Origin: JAFGRR01 sp964563855
GTDB taxonomy: Bacteria > Planctomycetota > Phycisphaerae > UBA1845 > Fen-1342
Direction: 5' to 3'
NCBI GenBank assembly: GCA_964563855.1
Contig: CAZLYU010000014.1
Location: 1 to 64,000, forward strand
Length of the DNA: 64,000 nt
In this document: positions 56,771-64,000 of the stretch, one piece after another
Position numbering within the stretch: the first letter of the stretch is position 1
Layout of the letters: every line of letters starts with the position of its first letter
Notes under the pieces: generated by a model
Seen by the model: only the letters and a program-made list of their open reading frames with translations
What the model was told of the DNA's origin: nothing
Databases searched by the model: none
Program-made: the position numbers and the translations under genes

Positions 56771-57931
56771 GTGCCCGAGTTGTCATATCGCACTGCCGGC
56801 GAATCGCACGGCCGCACGCTGATTGCGCTGGTTGAGGGGGTTCCGGCGGGAATCACGATTGATGAAGCCGTGATCAACGCGGAGCTGAAACGTCGGCAAG
56901 GCGGCTATGGGCGCGGCGGCCGGCAGCGGATCGAGACGGATGTCGTCAAGGTTCTGACCGGCGTGCGCGCCGGGAAGACGATCGGCTCGCCGGTGGCGCT
57001 CGAGGTGCCGAACCGCGACTTCCGCATCGACGAGGCGCCGGTCATCAATCGTCCGCGGCCTGGACACGCCGACTTTGCGGGGAGTCTGAAGTGGCTGACG
57101 ACGGATTGTCGTGAGACGCTGGAGCGGGCGAGCGCGCGGGAGACGGCGGCGCGAGTCGCCGCGGGTGGGCTGGCGCGTTGTCTGTTGCGCGAGTTTGGCG
57201 TTGAGTGCGTCGGGTTTGTCGCCGAGGTTGGTCCGCAGAAGGCGACGATCCCGGATGACGCGACTGCGGATCAACTGCGTCGTGTGCGTGATGCGAACGA
57301 TATCTACACGCCGGATGCAGCCGCCGTTGAGCCGATGACGGAGGTCATTCGCGAGGCGAAGCGCGAGAAGGACACCGTCGGAGGCATTGTCGAGGTGCGG
57401 GCGTTTCACGTTCCGGTGGGGCTCGGGAGCTGCTTTCGCTGGCAGGATCGCCTTGACGGGCGACTCCTGCAGGCGGTCGGTTCGATTCAGGCGTTCAAGG
57501 GGGCTGAGATCGGGTTGGGCTTTGAGACGGGGCGGCGCTTCGGCTCGCAGACGCACGACGCGATTTACTACGACGCGGCGCAGCGCGACGCGGCGCACTT
57601 CGGTTTCTACCGCAAGACCAATCGGGCCGGCGGGCTGGAAGGCGGCATCACCAACGGCATGCCGCTGGTCGTACGCGGGGTGATGAAACCGATCAGCACG
57701 TTGCTGCAAGGCATGGACAGCGTGAACCTGGAAACCAAGCAGCCCGAGCGGAGCGACTACGAACGGAGCGACGTGTGTGCGATTTCAGCGGCCAGCGTCG
57801 TCGCGGAGAACGCCGTCGCGTTCGAACTGGCGCGGGCGTGGCTCGAGAAGTTTGGCGGCGACACGCTGCGCGAGGTGCGTTCGGCGTATGAGCAGTATTG
57901 CGCCGCGGTCCGCCAGCTCGGCCAGGCGTGA
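56771..57931 (+). CDS. aroC: chorismate synthase
   Basis: AroC makes chorismate from EPSP using reduced FMN. The 386-residue protein shows the FMN/catalytic His in TAGESHG, RRQGGYGRGGRQ, ERASARETAARVAAG, and GGLEGGITNGMPLVVR, all conserved. The start is a GTG at 56771 with CAGGAG six bases upstream; longer in-frame readings are unrelated sequence overlapping tyrA. Together with the divergent tyrA it feeds the aromatic amino acid branch. It converges with the corrinoid gene four bases away. Confidence 0.97.
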   Translation: MPELSYRTAGESHGRTLIALVEGVPAGITIDEAVINAELKRRQGGYGRGGRQRIETDVVKVLTGVRAGKTIGSPVALEVPNRDFRIDEAPVINRPRPGHADFAGSLKWLTTDCRETLERASARETAARVAAGGLARCLLREFGVECVGFVAEVGPQKATIPDDATADQLRRVRDANDIYTPDAAAVEPMTEVIREAKREKDTVGGIVEVRAFHVPVGLGSCFRWQDRLDGRLLQAVGSIQAFKGAEIGLGFETGRRFGSQTHDAIYYDAAQRDAAHFGFYRKTNRAGGLEGGITNGMPLVVRGVMKPISTLLQGMDSVNLETKQPERSDYERSDVCAISAASVVAENAVAFELARAWLEKFGGDTLREVRSAYEQYCAAVRQLGQA

Positions 57932-57935
57932 GCGA

Positions 57936-58571
57936 TCAGGCGCTGATGCAGAGCTGTCTCGCGACTTCCGCGCCGGTGGCGGCGTCGCGCCCGTAACCGT
58001 TGGCGCCGATCTGGTCGGCGTAGGCCTGGGTGACGGGCGCCCCCCCCACCATGATGACCGGCGTTTCATCGAGTTGCTCCTTCAGCAACTGAACCGTTTT
58101 CTCCATCATCGGCATGGTGGTCGTGAGCAGAGCGCTGAGCGCCACCAATTGCACCGTGCGTTCGCGGCAGGCGGCGACGAATGCTTCGGGCGCGACGTCG
58201 ACGCCGAGATCAATCACTTCGAAGCCGGCGCCTTGGAGCATGGTGCCGAGAAGGTTCTTGCCGATGTCATGCAGGTCGCCGCGCACCGTGCCGAGGACGG
58301 CGGTCGCCTCAGGCTTGACGCCCGCGGCGGCGAGATGCGGATTGAGGATCTGGGTTGACGCCTTCATGGCTTCGGCGGCGATCAGGACTTCGGGAACGAA
58401 GTACTCGCCCTCGCGAAACAGGCGCCCCACTTCGGTCATCCCCTTCAGCAGCCCCTGGTTTAGCACGTCGGCTGCGTCGACGCCTTCGTCGATGGCGCGT
58501 TGCGTCAGCCGCGGCGCGGCGACTTCGTCACACTGAATGATGGCGTCGGCCAGTTCTTCCAAGGTCGTCAT
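57936..58571 (-). CDS. corrinoid (cobalamin-binding) methyltransferase protein
   Basis: This 211-residue methyl carrier has an N-terminal helical cap (about 1-85, with VGRLFREGEYFVPEVLIAAEAM) and a Rossmann-like B12 domain. The domain carries the lower-ligand motif D-x-H-x-x-G as DLHDIGKNL, followed by the S-x-L region (LSALLTTTM) and GGAPV. It matches MtbC1/MtgC-type corrinoid proteins and the B12 module of MetH. It passes methyl groups from a donor-specific methyltransferase to a second acceptor enzyme, neither of which is next to it. It is divergent from the MetH-type reactivation protein, 127 bases apart. Confidence 0.93.
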   Translation of the reverse strand: MTTLEELADAIIQCDEVAAPRLTQRAIDEGVDAADVLNQGLLKGMTEVGRLFREGEYFVPEVLIAAEAMKASTQILNPHLAAAGVKPEATAVLGTVRGDLHDIGKNLLGTMLQGAGFEVIDLGVDVAPEAFVAACRERTVQLVALSALLTTTMPMMEKTVQLLKEQLDETPVIMVGGAPVTQAYADQIGANGYGRDAATGAEVARQLCISA

Positions 58572-58698
58572 CGCCCGCGAGTTCTCCTTGCCGCCCCGAG
58601 GCGTGCAGAAAAGCCGGGATTACTAATCAGACTTATTCGGAAACGTAGCGTACAGTGTGTTGAGAAATCAACGCCTGCAAGTATGGGAAACTTGGTGA

Positions 58699-59514
58699 AT
58701 GGACGAAGCCGAGCATCAGTTGCCGCGCGTCGCCTCCGGAACGGATGAGGCGTTGGACGTCGGGGCCGCGCACGAGTTGCACGGTTTGGAGCGGGCGGAT
58801 CTGTCGGTGGACTCCGCGCACGTGTTTCGCTGTCTCGGCATCCATCCGGATCGACCGAATCACGCACGCTGGGTGCGACTCTTTCACGATCTCGAATCGA
58901 CCCTGCCGCGAATCTACCGTCCACGGGCGGTGGTCCGCGTTGACCGCGTGACGCGGCTCGGCGCCACCGAGCTTGAGCTTGAATCCGGCGCGAGCTACGC
59001 CGGTGCGATCGGACGATTTCTGCGCGACTCACGCTATGTCGCGACGTTCGTGCTCACACTCGGACGCGGCCCTGAGCGTCTCGCGCGTCGCTGGCTCAAC
59101 CGGTCGCGACTGATGCACGGAACGATGGTCGACACGATTGCATCGGAAGCGACTGAGCGGTTGGCGGATCATGTGGAGGCACATCTCGCACGGTGGGCCG
59201 CCGCACGAGGTTTGGGGCTCACGCCGCGCTACTCGCCGGGTTATTGCGGACTGAGTTTGGCGCAGCAGTCGTGCTTGTTCGATTCAGTGTCTGAGGCCGC
59301 CGGCTTTGTGAAGCTCACCGCGAACTGCCTGATGCTGCCGATGAAGAGCATCTCCGGATTGATCGGCGTCGTGCCGGGGGAACTGGCGCCCGGGAAGCGA
59401 TATCCATGCGAGCGCTGCGGCCACCCCGACTGCACGCAGCGTCGTGCGCCGCGTGATACGCGTTGCGCAGCCGACGTTGACGGGAGCAGTGCCGGCGTGG
59501 ACGTTGGCTCGTGA
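58699..59514 (+). CDS. MetH-type cobalamin reactivation domain protein
   Basis: This 271-residue protein matches the AdoMet-binding activation domain of cobalamin-dependent methionine synthase: LGRGPERLARRW, the RYSPGYCGLSLAQQSCLF segment, then LTANCLMLPMKSISGLIGV. In MetH this domain remethylates accidentally oxidised cob(II)alamin with AdoMet. Here it stands alone, without MetH's other domains, and has a C-terminal Cys cluster (CERCGHPDC) as in other free-standing versions. It probably reactivates the divergent corrinoid protein or a MetH encoded elsewhere. The first 40 residues are poorly conserved, so the start is uncertain. Confidence 0.9.
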   Translation: MDEAEHQLPRVASGTDEALDVGAAHELHGLERADLSVDSAHVFRCLGIHPDRPNHARWVRLFHDLESTLPRIYRPRAVVRVDRVTRLGATELELESGASYAGAIGRFLRDSRYVATFVLTLGRGPERLARRWLNRSRLMHGTMVDTIASEATERLADHVEAHLARWAAARGLGLTPRYSPGYCGLSLAQQSCLFDSVSEAAGFVKLTANCLMLPMKSISGLIGVVPGELAPGKRYPCERCGHPDCTQRRAPRDTRCAADVDGSSAGVDVGS

Positions 59515-59527
59515 TACCGGTTGACAG

Positions 59528-60115
59528 CTATTCGGTGATGTAGGGCTCGACTCCGGCCTTCGCGGGACCGATCGGCGTCAGCGGCTGCGGCGTATCCAGG
59601 CGCGTGGGGATGTCTTCCGGACGACGCCATTCTTCACCGTCTTCGCGTCCGGCCGGAACGGCGTCGTGATCGTAGCCCAAGCACTGTTCGCTCAGCCGGC
59701 CGTCGCTCTCGATGACGGTCCACGGCGGAGTCACGATCATGCTGATCGGAAGCGCGAAGCCGTTCAGTGCGTAGCGTGCGTAGCTATACGGTACAGCGAT
59801 CGCGTCCTCCCAGCCGACGCAGTAGTCGTACGTCGCGCCCTTGTCTTCGAAGGGATCCTCGAAGTAGAGCGGACCATGATGCACGACGCCGGACGCGGGC
59901 GCGATCTGTTGGATTGGCCAGTCGCGGGTGACGATGTCCGCCGGGCGAAAACGCTCGACGACGTCGGCCGCGGCGGGCGACCCGAGCAAATAGGTCGTTG
60001 CGGGCGTGTCGTGGACGAAGACGTTGGGGGTCGTCAGTGTTGAACAGCCGGTGGACGCGGCGAAGACAATCGCTGCGAACGCGGATGCGAGGCAGAACGG
60101 TTGCAGACGGGACAT
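59528..60115 (-). CDS. hypothetical lipoprotein
   Basis: This 195-residue protein has a signal peptide and lipobox AASTGC (Cys24). The mature part contains YFEDPFEDKGATYDYCVGWEDAIAVPYSYARYALNGFALPISMIVTPP, a pattern I have seen described only as planctomycete hypothetical lipoproteins, and a Pro-rich acidic tail. No catalytic motif is evident. It is 97 bases downstream of pckA on the same strand and could share its transcript. Confidence 0.75.
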   Translation of the reverse strand: MSRLQPFCLASAFAAIVFAASTGCSTLTTPNVFVHDTPATTYLLGSPAAADVVERFRPADIVTRDWPIQQIAPASGVVHHGPLYFEDPFEDKGATYDYCVGWEDAIAVPYSYARYALNGFALPISMIVTPPWTVIESDGRLSEQCLGYDHDAVPAGREDGEEWRRPEDIPTRLDTPQPLTPIGPAKAGVEPYITE

Positions 60116-60212
60116 GGACCACTCCTTTGGACGCCCGATCGGTCAGTTACTGCACGCAGAAGAGTTTAGGGGCCGCGTTGCCGCAACGAAAGCTGGCGCG
60201 ATCCCGAGAAAC

Positions 60213-61808
<1,596 letters not shown>

Positions 61809-61970
61809 CGCAGCGGCTCCGGAAAGTGACGTGTTTGTGCAGGACTGGTTGTATGCGAATCGGAAGAGGTTGGAAAGGCGGCGGGTCGCGCGGCTGGATA
61901 CCCCCATTGGTTTCACGTTTCGCGACGCGTGCGGCTGAGCTACACTCTTGGCACAGCAGGAAAGGAACTT

Positions 61971-62870
61971 ATGCGCATTCGTGAATTGCTCGGCTCGGGG
62001 CGACCGAGCATCTCGTTCGAGTTCTTCCCGCCGAAAGACGAGGCGGGCTTCGAGCGGCTGCGTAGCGCGATTGCGGCGCTGCGCGAGTTGCAGCCGACGT
62101 ACGTCTCCGTGACGTGGGGTGCAGGCGGGAGCACGCGGAATCAGACGACCGAACTCGTGACGCACCTCAAGCAGGATTACGGCATCGAGCCGATGGCGCA
62201 TCTCACATGCGTGGGCGCCACGCGCGACGACATTCACAACGTGCTCACGAAGTTCTCAGAAGCCGGCGTCGATAACGTACTGGCGCTGCGCGGCGATCCG
62301 CCGAAAGGCGAAACCGAGTTTAAGCAGGTTGCGGGCGGATTCGGCTATGGCGCGGAACTGGTCGGTTTCGCGCGCGAGCATTTCAACTTTTGTTTGGGCG
62401 CGGCGTGCTATCCGGAAAAGCACGTGGAAGCCCCTGACTTCGAGACCGACCTATCGCATCTCAAGGCGAAGGTCGACGCCGGGGCGGAGTTTCTCGTCAG
62501 CCAGCTCTTCTTCGACAACCAGCACTACTACGACTTCGTCGCCAAGGCGCGCGGGCTGGGCATCGGCGTGCCGATCATTCCCGGCATCATGCCGATCACG
62601 AACGTGAAGCAGGTCGAGCGTTTCACGGCGATGTGCGGCGCCCTGATTCCCGACGAACTGCTGCGTGAGCTGCGTCTGGTGCAGGACGATCCGAATGCGG
62701 TGCTCTCGCTCGGCGTCGCGCACGCGACCGCGCAGTGCCTCGACCTGCTGCAGCGCGGGGCCCCCGGCATTCACTTCTACACGTTGAACAAGTCGCCGGC
62801 GACACGCACGATTCTCACCGCGCTGCGTACTGCGTATCCGCCGTGTCGCACGCCGGCCGGGACCGCCTGA
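61971..62870 (+). CDS. metF: methylenetetrahydrofolate reductase
   Basis: MetF reduces methylene-THF to methyl-THF, the methyl donor for methionine synthase. The 299-residue flavoprotein barrel has SFEFFPPKDE with the catalytic Glu, YVSVTWGAGGS, HLTCVGATRDDI, NVLALRGDPPKG and the FLVSQLFFDN block. ATG 61971 is preceded by AGGAAAGGA at short spacing. The corrinoid and reactivation proteins about 2.5-4 kb away use the same one-carbon chemistry. It is followed after two bases by the degenerate hydrolase gene. Confidence 0.96.
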   Translation: MRIRELLGSGRPSISFEFFPPKDEAGFERLRSAIAALRELQPTYVSVTWGAGGSTRNQTTELVTHLKQDYGIEPMAHLTCVGATRDDIHNVLTKFSEAGVDNVLALRGDPPKGETEFKQVAGGFGYGAELVGFAREHFNFCLGAACYPEKHVEAPDFETDLSHLKAKVDAGAEFLVSQLFFDNQHYYDFVAKARGLGIGVPIIPGIMPITNVKQVERFTAMCGALIPDELLRELRLVQDDPNAVLSLGVAHATAQCLDLLQRGAPGIHFYTLNKSPATRTILTALRTAYPPCRTPAGTA

Positions 62871-62872
62871 GC

Positions 62873-63802
62873 ATGCGCTCCGCTAAGGTCGCGCTGGCGG
62901 TTGCGTTTCTGTTGCTGAGCGCCGCATCGGTCGTGGCGGATCGCGCGCCGGTTGTCGAGCGCGTCGCGCTGCGCACGTACGACAATCAACGCATCCTGGC
63001 CGAGTATCACCCGCCCCGCCGTGGACCGGCGCCGATGGCGATCGTGTTGTGCGACGCGACCGATGTGCTCTCCGACGGTGCTGCGCTGATGGAGCTGCTA
63101 CGAGAAGCGCGTGTCGCCGCACTGCTCGTGGATTTGCGCAACTACAACGCAGCCGAGCAGGTTTCCGAAGCCGACGCCGCACCCGCGGACGACTTGCGAT
63201 ACGAGCGACTCTACGACATCGTGCGGGCGGCGTACGACTGGATGGCGCAGCGCGAGGACGATGTGGATCGCGCCCGCTTCGTGATTGCGGGCGCGGGGGT
63301 CGCGGCCAATGCGGCGCTGCAATATGCGATCGAAGACCGCAGCGTCGACGCGATCGTCTGCTTCTCGCCCCATCTGGCGGTGAGCGATATGGATGGCAAG
63401 GCCGCCTTGCGGTCGCTCGGAAAGCGGAGCGTGTTGCTGATCGGAGGGGCGGAGGAACAAGACGATCTTGACCTGATGGCGCGGAGCGCTGCGGATGACG
63501 CCACGGGCGTCGTGCTCGCGAGCGACGCGGTGGCGGGCGACGGTTTGCGGCTCGTAGCGGATGACGGCGTGCGGCGAGCGATCACGCGCGGTGTGCGCCC
63601 GTTGACACGCGAGCGGCCGACAAAGCGGGTCTACGCGAGCTTGCGCAGCTCCGCCGGTGTCTATCACACGGCGGATGCCGAGTGGGTGAAGATCATTCGA
63701 CCGAGCAATCTGCGGGTGTTTTCTTCAGCCGCCGAAGCGGAGCAACGCGGCCTGCGTGCATCGCGAACGAAGGGTCCACGACAACGAGGGGGTCGCGAGT
63801 GA
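62873..63802 (+). CDS. exported alpha/beta-hydrolase-like protein with degenerate metal-binding C-terminus
   Basis: This 309-residue protein has a signal peptide (KVALAVAFLLLSAASVVA) and an alpha/beta-hydrolase-like core (MAIVLCDATDVLSDGAALMELL, FVIAGAGVAANAALQYA, SVLLIGGAEEQDDLDLM). At the nucleophile elbow it reads GAGVA, so the catalytic Ser is absent. The last 60 residues (VYHTADAEWVKIIRPSNLRVFSSAAEAEQRGLRAS) follow the pattern of small Ada-like/sunset metal-binding modules (H-x3-C...C-x2-C), but every Cys is replaced. It is probably a non-enzymatic binding protein. It is coupled to the next gene by a GTGA overlap. Confidence 0.7.
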   Translation: MRSAKVALAVAFLLLSAASVVADRAPVVERVALRTYDNQRILAEYHPPRRGPAPMAIVLCDATDVLSDGAALMELLREARVAALLVDLRNYNAAEQVSEADAAPADDLRYERLYDIVRAAYDWMAQREDDVDRARFVIAGAGVAANAALQYAIEDRSVDAIVCFSPHLAVSDMDGKAALRSLGKRSVLLIGGAEEQDDLDLMARSAADDATGVVLASDAVAGDGLRLVADDGVRRAITRGVRPLTRERPTKRVYASLRSSAGVYHTADAEWVKIIRPSNLRVFSSAAEAEQRGLRASRTKGPRQRGGRE

Positions 63803-64000
63803 TTCGGTATGCGTCACGCTGCGGCGCCGTGGTGATCGTAATGGCCGCGCTCCTGAGCGGTGCGACGCCAGACACGCCCAACCCGTGGAAGGAAAGTGCG
63901 GCTGAGAAAGTGCGGGCGGCGTTGCTGTCGCCAAGTACGCCGAAGCTCATCGAGGCGTTCGACGCCGCTTACCGCGCCGACGATTGGGCGGCTGGCTTGC
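63799..64000 (+). CDS. exported protein, 3' end beyond window
   Basis: A GTG at 63799 overlapping the previous stop opens a frame that runs off the window. The visible 67 residues begin with a signal-like segment (YASRCGAVVIVMAALLSGATPDTPNP), then a helical charged stretch (AAEKVRAALL, IEAFDAAYRADDW). It belongs to the same transcript as the degenerate hydrolase gene. Function cannot be judged from this fragment. Confidence 0.6.
   Translation, partial: MIRYASRCGAVVIVMAALLSGATPDTPNPWKESAAEKVRAALLSPSTPKLIEAFDAAYRADDWAAGL

Noticed and set aside
58572..58698. Cobalamin riboswitch between the corrinoid and reactivation genes
   Set aside because: The 127-base interval is short and lacks the GCCACTG-type B12 box.

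Overview
The window is GC-rich, densely coded bacterial chromosome and looks like a planctomycete of Phycisphaerae type. The evidence is indirect. Two exported proteins end in paired, nearly identical calcium-loop (dockerin-like) repeats with an N-A-G-D-I-D-x-F-V core. One protein has a short PEP-CTERM-like tail. A zinc-ribbon membrane protein and many small lipoproteins are of a kind common in that phylum, and the elongation factor G resembles the mitochondrial/spirochaete/planctomycete EF-G1 subfamily. I see no rRNA, CRISPR array, insertion sequence or phage gene. A 100-N scaffold gap shows that the sequence is a draft assembly.

Layout. 0-15 kb: the 3' part of clpB, a secreted metalloprotease, a minus-strand ABC export operon (adaptor, ATPase, two permeases, lipoprotein) preceded by a Cys-rich exported protein, an alpha/beta hydrolase, and an RND pump with its adaptor. 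15-24 kb: fusA, aspS, a triple zinc-ribbon membrane protein, a small membrane protein and an M16-like protein without its zinc site. 24-31.5 kb: tRNA-Gln, then a classical housekeeping run of glmU-like, prs, bL25, pth, rpsF, ssb, rpsR, rplI, dnaB and an acetyltransferase. 31.5-37 kb: tpiA-secG-yicC, a 3D-domain protein, a stand-alone Hpt protein and glmS. 37-50 kb: a second RND pump, a membrane pyrophosphatase, alanine dehydrogenase, an ABC adaptor plus ATPase with no permease, and isocitrate dehydrogenase. 50-55 kb: exported proteins (dockerin-like protein, glycoside hydrolase with a CBM9-like module, PEP-CTERM-like protein). 55-64 kb: divergent tyrA (chorismate mutase-prephenate dehydrogenase) and aroC, a divergent corrinoid protein and MetH-type reactivation-domain protein, pckA, metF and a degenerate hydrolase.

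How the genes work together. The central runs supply translation, replication and precursors (UDP-GlcNAc branch, PRPP, triose phosphate, aromatic amino acids). Four separate efflux or export systems occur in 64 kb, none with an outer-membrane TolC-like channel beside it. The corrinoid and reactivation proteins next to metF suggest cobalamin-dependent one-carbon transfer, possibly a physically split methionine synthase. The most unusual items are the bS6 protein with a long Arg/Asp/Gly repeat tail cut by the assembly gap, the corrinoid/reactivation pair, the pyrophosphatase with an insertion of about 115 residues, the enzyme homologues lacking catalytic residues, and a possible structured RNA upstream of tRNA-Gln.
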